Assembly (NCBI GenBank): GCA_027486035.1 | Contig: JAIXPX010000012.1 | Span: 1 to 64,000 of the forward strand | DNA: 64,000 bases | Source of the DNA: Erythrobacteraceae bacterium | GTDB taxonomy: Bacteria > Pseudomonadota > Alphaproteobacteria > Sphingomonadales > Sphingomonadaceae | Direction: 5' to 3' | Position numbers and translations under genes: made by a program | Part shown: one piece after another, positions 10,121-19,471 of the stretch | Position numbering within the stretch: the stretch's first letter is position 1 | Layout: each line of letters opens with the position of its first letter | The notes under the pieces: model-generated | Database searches by the model: none | Told to the model about the DNA's origin: nothing | The model's input: only the letters and a program-made list of their open reading frames with translations

Positions 10121-10681
10121 GTGAGGATTGAGCCGGAGGCGGCCTTCCGCGAGGCGCTTGTCGTCGCGGTCGTCGCGCTTGCCTGGATGGCAAGCTTCAA
10201 AGGCAACGCCTGGCTGTTCTCGGAGCTCGAACATAGCGGCAGGGCGCACTGGATTTTCCTGCCCGCCGCCCTGCGCCTGCTTGCCATCCTGATGTTTGGC
10301 GCTCGGGGAGCTCTGGGTCTTGTCCTTGGCTCGCTGGTGACCGCCCTCGGGACGAGCGGCGGGGACACGCTTCACGAAATCGTTCTCGCGGTATCATCGG
10401 GCCTGCTGCCGTGGGCTGCGATCTCGGCGGGCCGGGCGCTCTTCAACCTCCCCGACAACCTCTCCGGGATCCGTGCACAGCACATCATTGCGATGTGTGC
10501 GATGTCTGCCGGTGCAAATGCCCTCGGGCTCAATGCCTATCTCTGGCTTGCGGGCCGCTTGGCCAATGACCCCAAGCAAATCCTCACGGTCTTCGTGGGC
10601 GACCTGCTCGGCGCTGCGATCGTGCTGTTTGTCGTTTCGACCGCGCTCGCCCTTCTGATGCCGTCCAGACCGGCGCGTTAG
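10121..10681 (+). CDS. Integral membrane protein, MASE1-like
   Basis: This 186-residue inner-membrane protein has about five or six hydrophobic segments (for example VVAVVALAWMASF, LLAILMFGARGALGLVLGSLV and GAAIVLFVVSTALALLMP). The spacing and the IFLPAALRLLAILMFG segment resemble the MASE1 sensory membrane domain, but no output domain is attached. It starts with GTG directly after the regulator's TAA, indicating translational coupling. A bidirectional stem-loop follows. Its substrate or signal is unknown, and a stand-alone MASE1-like sensor is only an inference. Confidence 0.6.
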   Translation: MRIEPEAAFREALVVAVVALAWMASFKGNAWLFSELEHSGRAHWIFLPAALRLLAILMFGARGALGLVLGSLVTALGTSGGDTLHEIVLAVSSGLLPWAAISAGRALFNLPDNLSGIRAQHIIAMCAMSAGANALGLNAYLWLAGRLANDPKQILTVFVGDLLGAAIVLFVVSTALALLMPSRPAR

Positions 10682-10701
10682 GCAGCCGTGCGGGCGGTTG
10701 C

Positions 10702-10735
10702 GGGAGTGCCGCTTCACCGGTGATCCGGCACTCCC
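10702..10735. terminator. Bidirectional terminator between convergent genes
   Basis: GGGAGTGCCG (10702-10711) and CGGCACTCCC (10726-10735) form a perfect 10-bp stem with a 14-base loop. It sits between the convergent gene ends at 10681 and 10767. Confidence 0.7.
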
Positions 10736-10766
10736 CTACCCGCGCAAGCCCTGCGCAGGCCCGCTG

Positions 10767-11450
10767 TTACTCCAGACCGGGGATCGGCACGCCCTTCGAC
10801 GTCTTTGCGTCTTTCACCGGCTTCACCTTCGCCGCAGTCATCAGGCCGGGCAGCATGGGAACGATATCGACGGTGTATTTCACCTGGTCACCGATCAATC
10901 CTGCGGCGGTCTTGATTTTCCCGATATTGCCGAAAGCAGAGGGGCTGGCGCCCAAGCCCCTGATCAGGTTCGGGGCTTCCTTCGTCAGATCAATGGCGCG
11001 GGGAATGGCGATCGCCAGATTGATCAGGGCAGCACCGATCTGTGCCTGGACTGCCGGAGTCTGGCTGGCGATGGTCTTTTGAAGATTGGCGGCTTCCTGT
11101 TCAGTCAATTTGGCCGAATTGTCCTCGCTCTTGATCAGCGCCGACATCTTTGCCCCCCGCTCCTTGGGGTCCGGGGTTCCCCGGATATCCTTGCGCTGTG
11201 CCGCCAGACCCGCAATGTCGACCTTGCCCTTCTGGGCCTGCTTCAGCAGGAGGAAGGAAAAGAGCAGCAGGTCGGCGTTTTCAGTGGCTTGGGCCAGATA
11301 GGTGTCGATATCGGCCGCATTGACCGGGGCCGAGCTCTCAGAGCCGCCAGAGCCGGGGAGCTTGGGCTTCAACCCGCCAAGTTGCGCCTGGGCGGGAGCA
11401 CACAACACGGCCAGAGCCGTTGCTGCCATCAGCAGATGTCTTGCCTTCAT
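10767..11450 (-). CDS. Secreted protein of unknown function, last gene of four-gene operon
   Basis: This 227-residue protein has a clear Sec signal peptide (MKARHLLMAATALAVLCAPAQA, cleavage near residue 22). The mature part is largely alpha-helical and rich in Ala, Lys and Ile, with no family I recognise. Its ATG directly follows the TGA of the upstream 689-residue gene, so it is translationally coupled to the same secreted operon (15664 down to 10767). Co-expression with a FlgT-like protein and a TPR lipoprotein suggests a periplasmic or outer-envelope assembly role, but nothing in the sequence defines the activity. Confidence 0.75.
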   Translation of the reverse strand: MKARHLLMAATALAVLCAPAQAQLGGLKPKLPGSGGSESSAPVNAADIDTYLAQATENADLLLFSFLLLKQAQKGKVDIAGLAAQRKDIRGTPDPKERGAKMSALIKSEDNSAKLTEQEAANLQKTIASQTPAVQAQIGAALINLAIAIPRAIDLTKEAPNLIRGLGASPSAFGNIGKIKTAAGLIGDQVKYTVDIVPMLPGLMTAAKVKPVKDAKTSKGVPIPGLE

Positions 11451-13520
11451 TCACTTATCCTCTCTCACAAGGCTGACGCTGTCAGCGGTTACTTTGGCAT
11501 TCGCCGAAAAAGTGCGGACAACCTCGCGGGTCACCGAGCGGCTGATGTCCAGTTCCGGGGTTTCTCCTGGAACCGGACTCGTCTCGAAAGCGATCGATGT
11601 TCCGAATCCCGAAATTCGCTCATTGCTTGAGCCGATAAGATTATATCCGAAGATGGAGTTGTACCGATCGGATCGATAATTGTTCTTGGACTTTACAGGC
11701 CCCTCTGGCGATATTCTGACGATGGTCTTAATGCAGATACTGGCCTGCCGGGGCTCGATTGCGCCAAGACCGGCACCCCCGCCGCGAAAATTCCTGAGCG
11801 GACGGCGCAGCAGGTCCGGCAGGTTTTCAAGGTAAAGGGGCACACGCTTGGCCTGATAGAAGCGCGCCAGCCCGATCGATCGCAGCAAGCCGCTTGCCGA
11901 AAGGTCGCCCGGCGGCAGACCTTCTTGCGCGGGGCAGGCGCCGAACGCCTCTCTGGTGCCCCCAGCCACTTCGCCGCCGCTTTCGACGGCGAACAGGTCA
12001 CCCGGCATTGCCGCCCTTCCCAACGGATCGGTCTGCTCCAGAACGGCCTGGGCACCACCGCCGACAATCCTGGAGTCGTTGACCGGCTCCCACACCCCGA
12101 CCTTGATCCCCTTGAACTGCCCTGCCTTGCGCAGGACGGTGCCCACGGCGCCGGCGGATAGCACGCCGCCCGGGTCTGCCACGGCCAATGCCCCGCCCGC
12201 GCGCAAGACCGGCAGACGCAGGCTGCTCGGCTTAAACTCGGCTCCGATCAGCGCGACCACCTTGTCGATGGCGTTGGCGACCGCGGTCTCCTGCCGTTGC
12301 TCCACGGCAAAGCCGATGCCGCTATCCTCGTCGGTCAGCCTGTCGCTGGCGACCTGCGCATATACCACCCGGCCCGAACGGTCGGTGATGTAGGCGACGG
12401 CGTAAGCCTCATAGGTCTTGATGAACCGGCCGGGTATGTTGGTCGGAAACCGGGTGGGATCGAGCGCGTAGGTTTCGAAATAGACGAAGTAGTCCGGGGC
12501 CTCCCTCTCGGCACGGTTGGCATTGGAGAGAGCTTCCCCCGCCGCAGCACGCCTGATCGCCTCGATGGCGGGATTGACGTAAGAGATGTTGAAGGCGGCA
12601 GTCGCGCCGAGCTTGTCCTCGAAGATCCGCTTCAGGTAGTTCGGCGACATCCCTTCAGGCGTGGCGCCGTTGACCACCATGGCCGAATGCTTGGCGAGGT
12701 AAGAGGCCGGCTCGACATTCTGCTTGCTGAGGACCGCCTCGTCCTTGAGCTTTTGATCGGGAATGACGGGCTGGACGATCGCGTAATCGCCATCGGCGAA
12801 GAGAACCTTGACGTCGCCTTCGAACAGGTCGCCACTGCGGATGCCCGCCGCTTTGCCGCGGTCGATCACGTATCGGTTGCCGACCGCACCCCTGACTGTG
12901 GCGCTGACCGGATAGGGCTTGAACTGGCCGGCCGATTGCTGGACGAGCTCCGAAATGGCGGTCAGCAAATGATCCGGCAGCTGCTCGCGGGCAAACCGCG
13001 CCACATTCCTGTCTTCGGCCGTCAGCGGCTTGATCGCGGAGAGGCGCTGCGTGAACAGCACTTCGCCGGAAACTATGTTGGTCAACCCCAGGGTGATCGT
13101 GATCGGGATATAGACCGTGTTCGCCCCGTTGTTCTGCGAAACGGTCCAGATGCTCGCGCGGCTGATGTGGAGAGATGCGGCAAGCGTGCTGCGCAAACGC
13201 TGGGCCTGCGCAATCGCGTACGGCAGGTTCGCCCCCGGCTTCTCGACGACCCGCGCGCCGAAGGCAGCCTGCATCTCGCGCTTGAAGTGGGCCGTCAGGA
13301 CATCGCTGGCTGTAGGATCGAGCACATCGCACAGGCGCGGATCGATCTGGGTGGTCGCGGCCGGATTATCGGCACTGCGCGGCGAGCAATTGGACTCCGA
13401 ATAGCCATAGAGACCCGGAGCGACCCAGATGCTCAGGTCTTCTGCCCGCAATTCTCCCGATGCAAGGCCCGCAAGCGCAAGCCCCAGGATCAGGCTGCTG
13501 CGCCCCGCCAGCGGCAGCAT
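11451..13520 (-). CDS. Exported protein of unknown function, weakly FlgT-like
   Basis: This 689-residue protein has an N-terminal signal peptide (cleavage near residue 26, after GELRA). The middle segment VRGAVGNRYVIDRGKAAGIRSGDLF resembles the C-terminal domain of flagellar FlgT-type proteins, in which a beta-rich module reads G..v.G..v.i..G...Gi..GD. The preceding segment, with conserved QRLSAIKPLT, may correspond to the FlgT middle domain. There are no flagellar genes in the window, so a flagellar role is not supported. It starts one base after the stop of the 527-residue gene (TAA, one base, ATG). An envelope-associated assembly factor is plausible but unproven. Confidence 0.7.
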   Translation of the reverse strand: MLPLAGRSSLILGLALAGLASGELRAEDLSIWVAPGLYGYSESNCSPRSADNPAATTQIDPRLCDVLDPTASDVLTAHFKREMQAAFGARVVEKPGANLPYAIAQAQRLRSTLAASLHISRASIWTVSQNNGANTVYIPITITLGLTNIVSGEVLFTQRLSAIKPLTAEDRNVARFAREQLPDHLLTAISELVQQSAGQFKPYPVSATVRGAVGNRYVIDRGKAAGIRSGDLFEGDVKVLFADGDYAIVQPVIPDQKLKDEAVLSKQNVEPASYLAKHSAMVVNGATPEGMSPNYLKRIFEDKLGATAAFNISYVNPAIEAIRRAAAGEALSNANRAEREAPDYFVYFETYALDPTRFPTNIPGRFIKTYEAYAVAYITDRSGRVVYAQVASDRLTDEDSGIGFAVEQRQETAVANAIDKVVALIGAEFKPSSLRLPVLRAGGALAVADPGGVLSAGAVGTVLRKAGQFKGIKVGVWEPVNDSRIVGGGAQAVLEQTDPLGRAAMPGDLFAVESGGEVAGGTREAFGACPAQEGLPPGDLSASGLLRSIGLARFYQAKRVPLYLENLPDLLRRPLRNFRGGGAGLGAIEPRQASICIKTIVRISPEGPVKSKNNYRSDRYNSIFGYNLIGSSNERISGFGTSIAFETSPVPGETPELDISRSVTREVVRTFSANAKVTADSVSLVREDK

Positions 13521-13521
13521 C

Positions 13522-15105
13522 TTACTGGCAGGCCGTCAGGCAGACAGTGACTGTCTGGCCGGACATCGTTGGCAGGGGGGAATCGCCATAGGCAGGGTTC
13601 TGGTCGGCCAATGCGCCAAGCACCGCCATGCCGAGATCCTGGCCGTCGCTGCTCTTGTAGGTGACCCGGTAGACGACTTCCTTGGGGCCGGTGCTCACCG
13701 TCACAAACGGCTTCTGGATGCTGCCGAGACTGTTCAAGACCCCGGTGATCGCGCGCATTGACTGAAAGTTCAAAGCGGAAGAGCGGAAGATGAGGTTGTA
13801 GACCCCGCCCTCGGTGGCCATGCGGTTCTGGTTCGCAATCGCCTGTTCTTGCGCCAGCATCTGGTCACGACGGTTATCCTGGATGCGCGGCCCGAGCTGA
13901 TCGGCAAGCGATTTCGAAAGGATTTCGACCAGCCTTGCTTCGCACTTCTCTTCGCTATCCCCCGAAGCGCTTGCCTCTTTGAAGCCATCGAGGCCGCCGG
14001 CGACCGCATTCGTGGTGCTGAATCCTGAAAGCGAGAGCGTGCCGGAACAGAAATACTGGCGAGAATCCGGGTCGCCACCTTCCTTGGTGATGACAAGCTC
14101 CCCGCCCGCAATGTAATCGATTGTGCTGCTCGCGGCAAAACCCAGGAAATCCTGCCAAGGGCCTTTCTGAAGCTCCTCGAAGCGCTCAACACCGAACTTG
14201 TTGAGCGCCGTCGTCGACGCCTCCATGATGATCCCGTAGTCGTACAGATGGCCCTTCAGGGCCCCATCGACCTTGTTGGCGGATCCGCTCTTGCCGATGC
14301 CGCCCTGATAGACGACCTCCTTGCGGAAATAGGTATTGTCGTGCGTTTCGGCCTGGACGTCGGCTTTGCTGACAGCATCGACATTGCGCGAATAGGCGGC
14401 CGAACTTTTGCTGCTGCTTGCCGCGCTGCCACTGCTGCTGGACCTGCCGGCAGCCGATCCATAGCCATTGCTGAAACCTGCCGCGCTGGACGATCTCCCG
14501 CTTACGGCACTCTTTTCGCTCTGGGATGCGGCCGCCTTTTCCTTTTCGGAATAGGCATTGATGCTCTTGTCCGAGAACGATGCGCCCACTTCCTTGCGAT
14601 ATTCTATGATCTCGCTCTGGGGCTTGGAGGAGTCACTTGCGACACCGATGTAGCTGTCGAGCACCAGCATGATGCGCGTGCCCGAGACGGCGGCCTTTTG
14701 CGACGGCAGCTGGATCTTCAGATCCTTGATCCGCTGGGTCAGCCAGGCACCATCGACAGTAACTTCGATTGCGAGCTGGTAGATCTTGCCCTTCACCTTC
14801 GGATCGAGGCTGTCGACGACGCTCGGCTCGCGGTTGATGATGGCGCTGCTCGGGATCTGGTCAGCGAGATCGGCGATGTCCTTGTCGGCGACGGCAGAGA
14901 CATCTCCGGCGTCGACGATGCTGACCAGCAGCCGGCGGACGACTTCCTTGCGCGCCTCGATCTCGGCCAATGCCCGGGTGGAATTGGCGTCCTTGGACAG
15001 GGGCACCCGGCCGGTGGCGCGCATGGTTTCAGCCTGCGCGGCCGACAGGGCAAGCGTTGCACAGGCAGCCGCAGCGGCAAGCCTGGAAAAAGTGGCAAAG
15101 CGCAT
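13522..15105 (-). CDS. Exported protein with Ser-rich linker, weakly LPP20/FlgT N-domain-like
   Basis: This 527-residue protein has a signal peptide (MRFATFSRLAAAAACATLALSAAQA). The N-terminal region, with AEIEARKEVVRRLLVSIVDAG, resembles the LPP20/FlgT N-terminal fold, in which a long helix precedes strands. Residues about 185-240 form a low-complexity Ser/Ala/Gly linker, followed by a second globular region with two or three cysteines. I prefer the ATG at 15105 to the in-frame TTG at 15120 because the signal peptide starts there and GAGG lies upstream. It sits 4 bases after the lipoprotein gene and one base before the FlgT-like gene, so the three are one operon. Function unknown. Confidence 0.7.
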   Translation of the reverse strand: MRFATFSRLAAAAACATLALSAAQAETMRATGRVPLSKDANSTRALAEIEARKEVVRRLLVSIVDAGDVSAVADKDIADLADQIPSSAIINREPSVVDSLDPKVKGKIYQLAIEVTVDGAWLTQRIKDLKIQLPSQKAAVSGTRIMLVLDSYIGVASDSSKPQSEIIEYRKEVGASFSDKSINAYSEKEKAAASQSEKSAVSGRSSSAAGFSNGYGSAAGRSSSSGSAASSSKSSAAYSRNVDAVSKADVQAETHDNTYFRKEVVYQGGIGKSGSANKVDGALKGHLYDYGIIMEASTTALNKFGVERFEELQKGPWQDFLGFAASSTIDYIAGGELVITKEGGDPDSRQYFCSGTLSLSGFSTTNAVAGGLDGFKEASASGDSEEKCEARLVEILSKSLADQLGPRIQDNRRDQMLAQEQAIANQNRMATEGGVYNLIFRSSALNFQSMRAITGVLNSLGSIQKPFVTVSTGPKEVVYRVTYKSSDGQDLGMAVLGALADQNPAYGDSPLPTMSGQTVTVCLTACQ

Positions 15106-15109
15106 GAAT

Positions 15110-15664
15110 TCAATCCTCAATCACGATGTCGCCGGCGCGGATGCGGGCTTTGCCGTTGCTGTCTTCGGTGATCGAGACATCTCCGGCCCTCACCGATGAC
15201 CCCGCCGGGCCAGCCGGCTTCGCCGCGCCTTTGGACTGGCTGCGCTGGAACCGGCTGACGAATTCCGCAAAGATCCGGTTTGTACGGATTCCATCGAAAT
15301 CGGGGTGGTTCAGCGCGCCGCGGGGATCGTGAAATCCTGCATCAAATGCCGCTTGCAGCGCATTGACCGCGCTTCCCACGTTTTGCAGCCTCGCCTGGGC
15401 CCGGGCCAGCAAGAGGTACATCTCGGGATCGCCCGGCCTGTCGCTCAGCGCCGCTTCCGCCAGCCTTGCGGCCTCGCCGTAATTGGCAGCCGATATCTCC
15501 CGCGCGACAGCTGCCGCATCAGGGACAGGGACCGGATCGGTTTCCGCTTTCTGTTCGGCTTGCGGGGCGTCCTCCTGCTCGCCCGAACGCGACGAGCTGT
15601 CGCATCCGGCCAGCAAAAGCGCGCCGGAAAATGCCAGCGCCAACTTTCCACTCCGCCCCATCAT
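15110..15664 (-). CDS. TPR-containing lipoprotein, first gene of four-gene operon
   Basis: This is a protein of about 184 residues. It has a lipoprotein signal: a hydrophobic stretch ending LLAGC, with the cysteine as predicted lipidation site and Asp at +2 (CDSSS), so inner-membrane retention is possible by the E. coli rule. An acidic Glu/Pro linker follows, then one or two TPR-like repeats (YGEAARLAEAALSDRPGDPEMYLLLARAQARL, about residues 65-100). The tandem ATGs at 15664 and 15661 follow a GGGGG run, and I take the first. It heads a tightly packed operon with three secreted proteins of unknown function and could tether or scaffold them. Confidence 0.75.
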   Translation of the reverse strand: MMGRSGKLALAFSGALLLAGCDSSSRSGEQEDAPQAEQKAETDPVPVPDAAAVAREISAANYGEAARLAEAALSDRPGDPEMYLLLARAQARLQNVGSAVNALQAAFDAGFHDPRGALNHPDFDGIRTNRIFAEFVSRFQRSQSKGAAKPAGPAGSSVRAGDVSITEDSNGKARIRAGDIVIED

Positions 15665-16286
15665 TGTGCCCCCAATCAATTTCAAATCTGACACCATCTA
15701 ACCTTCCAACTTGGACGGTCACAAGGAGAAACTTTGCCTGCACAACCCCACTTGGAATAATACACCCCTTGGAGTGTCTTATTTCTCGTGCTGTTTTTCG
15801 AATATAAATTTAGATTTTTCAATATCATGTGGCGATCAGCTTATGTAAAGCGGGCGTAGATGCGCCTGAGTTACGCCTTCATTGTACCAGATAACTATGT
15901 CTGTTCGCTGATCCATTAAGGCAGGCAGGAAGCGACATCTCTGCGACGGCGGATCGGCGCTCTGACAGGGTTTCGGTTACTGGCCGCATTAACATCCTGC
16001 CCATGCAAACTGAGGACAGCAGGAAGCCAGGTCAGCCTCTTTGATATGCCCACAAAGCGCTGTTTATGATTAATTTTCTGGAAGCCTGAGCCCTTAGGTT
16101 TTTGTTCACCTGCTCGGCCTATCTCAACCGACAAATAATTCATCGTCTTTCTCGCATTTATTCAGATGAATAGATGCTACGACGAGGGCAGATGCCATAG
16201 AAAAACACGGCGAATAGACGCCTCATGGAACTTTCGATTTCAAGCTACTCTTCAACGCAGCTCAGACCTTCAGGGGACAAAAGCCG
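15665..16286. promoter_or_regulatory. AT-rich divergent intergenic region
   Basis: This 622-bp gap separates the minus-strand secreted operon from the plus-strand DUF1800 gene. It is clearly richer in A+T than its neighbours, notably around 15780-15860. An imperfect hairpin has arms AATAA-ACAC (15756-15765) and GTGT-TTATT (15774-15783). I see no convincing gene; a 75-codon minus frame at 15916-16143 lacks a ribosome-binding site. Promoters for both directions must lie here. Confidence 0.5.
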
Positions 16287-18029
16287 ATGAGCCTTTGGAA
16301 AGTTCACCAACGCCTGGCGGTCATCGCATTGAGCGCGATCCTGATCTCGTCGTGCGGCGGGGGTAGCAAAAGCACTGGTTCCGCAGGCGCGGGCACTTCA
16401 GCGACGGCAGCGCAAGTAAGCCGACCGCAAACCGAGGAGGAAGCTGCGCGTTTCCTCGCCCAAGCGACTTTTGGTCCCAAGAACAAGGCGGAAATCGATA
16501 ACCTGATGAAGATCGGTTACGATGCCTGGTTCGAAGAACAGTTCAAGGCGCCGTCAAGCAGCTACGACAAGTGGTACCAGAACCTGGATACATCCAAGAT
16601 AGGTGAGACCCGTCCGAATATCTCGGGCTTCTACACCTACGCGGTGAAGGGGGATGACCAGCTCCGCCAACGGATGACATGGGCCCTTTCCCAGATTTTC
16701 GTCGTCAGCGACCGCACCGGCCCCCTGTCCATGCAACCGAGCATCGGGATCAACGCCTATCTGGACGTGCTCAGATCGAACGCCTTTGCAACATACCGGA
16801 CGTTGCTCGACGAGGTTACCTATAGCGCCGTGATGGCGATCTATCTGACCTACCTCGGCAACGAGCGGGAAAGTTCGACCAACATTCCCGACAACAACTA
16901 TGCACGCGAAGTCATGCAGCTCTTTTCGATCGGGCTGTACGAGCTGAACCAGGATGGCTCTCAGAAGCTCGTCAATGGCCAGCCAGTGGCAACCTACAAC
17001 GCCAACGACATCTTTGGTCTTTCCAAGGTCTTCACCGGCTTCGACTATGCGTCCTCTTCGGACCCCGACACGATTGCAGCAGGTACCGGCAAATCACGCG
17101 ACAATGTGTTTCGTGAACGCATGGGGTTCGTCAAGAACCGCCATTCGACATCCGAAAAGAAGTTTCTGGGCAAGACGATCGCCGCGACCAGCACGCCCCA
17201 GCCCGCCGCCGACGTGAAGGCCGCGCTGGACATCATCTCAGAGCATCCGAATGTCGGGCCGTTCATCAGCCGCCAGTTGATCCAGCGCTTCGTCACCAGC
17301 AACCCCAGCCCAGCCTATGTGTCGCGGGTCGCGGGCGTGTTCAACAACAACGGGTCGGGCGTGCGCGGCGACCTGAAGGCGGTCATCAAGGCGATCCTGC
17401 TCGACCCGGAGGCCCGCGATCGCAGCAAGCTCAACGACAGCACCTGGGGCAAGGTCCGCGAGCCCGTACTGGTCAATGTCCAGATCATGCGGATGCTGAA
17501 TGCCAATTCTTTCATCGACGGCTCTATCATGCTCAACCGCAACTCGAACTGTCTGTTCGATTGGAATCGCATGATCTTCATTCGCTCGCAGGCTCCGGCC
17601 TATGCGGCGACTGTGTTCAATTACTATCGGCCCAACTTTACGCCTCCGGCGTCCGATCTTGCCGCAAAGGGCCTTGCTGCGGCCGAGTTCCAGATCATCG
17701 ACACGACATCGCTCACCGAGTGGACGAAATACGTCGTGGACATGTTCGACAGGGATGGCACGGGTGCGACGCCGGGACAACCCTGCCATTCAGCGGCAAA
17801 TCGGTTTGATTACAGCGAGTTGACGCCGCTTGCCGGAGACCCGAAGCAATTGGTTGATCGGATCAGCCTGTTGCTCACTGCCGATGGATTTTCGCCCTCG
17901 CGCGAGGCGCAGCTGGTCAAGGCCGTGTCCGCCGCGACCGGCAGGGACGATGCGACACTTCGGCGCAACCGCATCCGGCTGGCGCTCACTCTGGTGACGC
18001 TGAGCCCGGAATATCTTGTCCAGAAATGA
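16287..18029 (+). CDS. DUF1800 family lipoprotein
   Basis: This 580-residue DUF1800 protein is of unknown biochemical role. It has a lipoprotein signal (LISSCGGGS, lipidated Cys about residue 23) followed by a Ser/Gly/Ala linker. The DUF1800 core then starts with EEAARFLAQATFGP and continues through NNYAREVMQLFSIGLYELN, FTGFDY and the C-terminal LALTLVTLSPEYLVQK, all characteristic. AGGGGA lies 9 bases before the ATG. It is paired with a DUF1501 gene 35 bp downstream, the usual arrangement of these families, which are probably exported and act together on envelope or extracellular polymers. Confidence 0.92.
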   Translation: MSLWKVHQRLAVIALSAILISSCGGGSKSTGSAGAGTSATAAQVSRPQTEEEAARFLAQATFGPKNKAEIDNLMKIGYDAWFEEQFKAPSSSYDKWYQNLDTSKIGETRPNISGFYTYAVKGDDQLRQRMTWALSQIFVVSDRTGPLSMQPSIGINAYLDVLRSNAFATYRTLLDEVTYSAVMAIYLTYLGNERESSTNIPDNNYAREVMQLFSIGLYELNQDGSQKLVNGQPVATYNANDIFGLSKVFTGFDYASSSDPDTIAAGTGKSRDNVFRERMGFVKNRHSTSEKKFLGKTIAATSTPQPAADVKAALDIISEHPNVGPFISRQLIQRFVTSNPSPAYVSRVAGVFNNNGSGVRGDLKAVIKAILLDPEARDRSKLNDSTWGKVREPVLVNVQIMRMLNANSFIDGSIMLNRNSNCLFDWNRMIFIRSQAPAYAATVFNYYRPNFTPPASDLAAKGLAAAEFQIIDTTSLTEWTKYVVDMFDRDGTGATPGQPCHSAANRFDYSELTPLAGDPKQLVDRISLLLTADGFSPSREAQLVKAVSAATGRDDATLRRNRIRLALTLVTLSPEYLVQK

Positions 18030-18064
18030 TCAGCCGCGACGCTTGAACAAGGGAAAAGACGATC

Positions 18065-19471
18065 ATGCCAATGGGTCATCGCACACGTCGGGATTTCATG
18101 CGCCGCGCCGCTACGATCGGATCGGTCGGGGCGGGCGGCCTTCTTGGACTGCGGCTCGCCACAATGGCCTCGGTGTCGGCGCAGGCGGCAACATCGGAAG
18201 ATTTCAAGGCGCTGGTCTGCTACAATATGCTGGGCGGCAACGATCACCTGGACACACTGTATCCCTACGATCCCGACAACTACAACGCACTGAGAGCTAT
18301 TCGCGGGAATCAGGCACGCGATCGCGCAACGTTGCTCCCGATCACGACGGCGACGTCGCAGAACGGCAAGGCAGCGGCGCTGCACCCCTCGCTCGTCAAG
18401 CTGCGTGAGCGGTACAACAAGGGGCAGGTCGCGATCATATCGAATGTGGGCGCGATGCGGCGGCCCTATACTCGCGCCCAATTGATAGCCGGCGCGCCGC
18501 TGCCGCCTGGCGTGGGATCGCATAATGACGGAAACGCGATGTGGCACGCGCTCGATCCCGACGGAGCCATTTATGGCTGGGGCGGGTTGATGGCCGATGC
18601 CGTCATGAGCATGAATTCCAACCCCACCTATTCCAGCATCAACGCGGGCATCTATAACCCGTTCGGGTCCGGCAAACTGGTGCAGCAATATGCCGTAAGC
18701 AGCGACAGCACCGCCCTTACGCTTGAAGGTGTCGGCAGGTATGGCGACAATTTCTTCGGATCGCCGACCTTCGCGGCCGACGCGGAAAGCTGGCTGAGCC
18801 CGAACGCCGACAACCTGATGGAAAAGCACTACGTCGGTCAGGTGAAGCGCGTGCTCGACGGCGCCAAGACAATGAACGACGTGTTCGAGGCGCAGAAAAA
18901 CTTCCCCCGGTTCTTCACCAATCAAGCGGATGTGATAGCATATCGCAACAATCGCGCCGGTTTCGAAATGCGCGCGATTGCGCAGGTCATCGCGTCACGC
19001 AAGGCTCTGGGCGTCAAGCGGCAGATTCTGTTCGTCGACCATTTTGGTTTCGATACCCATGGTGCGACCGTAATCGCGCATGGCGACCTGATGAAACAGG
19101 TCGACGCCGCGCTTGCCTACTTTGCCGACATGCTCGACCTGATGGGGCTCAGCGAGAACGTAACGACGTTCACCACCTCGGATTTCGGGAGGTCGCTTAT
19201 CCCTGGCGGCGATGGCACCGGGCATGGCTGGAGCGGATGCCAGTTCGTGATGGGAGGGGCCGTCAAAGGGGGGGACATTTACGGCGAATTGCCCACGATC
19301 GGCATCAACAGCAACAATTTCCTGCCCGACGGCTCGATGATCCCCCACTATTCGGTGGAGCAAATGATCGGTCCGCTCGGACGGTGGTTTGGCGTGTCGC
19401 AAGCGGACATGGCAAGGATATTGCCCAACCGAGGTCAATTTCCCCAGGCCGACCCGGCATTCATGCGGTAA
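18065..19471 (+). CDS. DUF1501 family protein, Tat-exported
   Basis: This 468-residue DUF1501 protein is related to the sulfatase/alkaline-phosphatase-like fold. The N-terminal twin-arginine signal is TRRDFMRRA, followed by a hydrophobic segment to SAQA near residue 42, so it should be exported folded by Tat. Family motifs include NMLGGNDHLDTLYPYD, HNDGNAMWHA, DHFGFDTHG and TSDFGRSLIPGGDGTGHGWSG, which carry the candidate metal-binding Asp/His residues. It is the partner of the DUF1800 lipoprotein just upstream (operon, AGGGA ribosome-binding site). Substrate unknown. Confidence 0.92.
   Translation: MPMGHRTRRDFMRRAATIGSVGAGGLLGLRLATMASVSAQAATSEDFKALVCYNMLGGNDHLDTLYPYDPDNYNALRAIRGNQARDRATLLPITTATSQNGKAAALHPSLVKLRERYNKGQVAIISNVGAMRRPYTRAQLIAGAPLPPGVGSHNDGNAMWHALDPDGAIYGWGGLMADAVMSMNSNPTYSSINAGIYNPFGSGKLVQQYAVSSDSTALTLEGVGRYGDNFFGSPTFAADAESWLSPNADNLMEKHYVGQVKRVLDGAKTMNDVFEAQKNFPRFFTNQADVIAYRNNRAGFEMRAIAQVIASRKALGVKRQILFVDHFGFDTHGATVIAHGDLMKQVDAALAYFADMLDLMGLSENVTTFTTSDFGRSLIPGGDGTGHGWSGCQFVMGGAVKGGDIYGELPTIGINSNNFLPDGSMIPHYSVEQMIGPLGRWFGVSQADMARILPNRGQFPQADPAFMR

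Noticed and set aside
15916..16143. 75-codon minus-strand frame
   Set aside because: No ribosome-binding site and atypical codon use in an AT-rich spacer.
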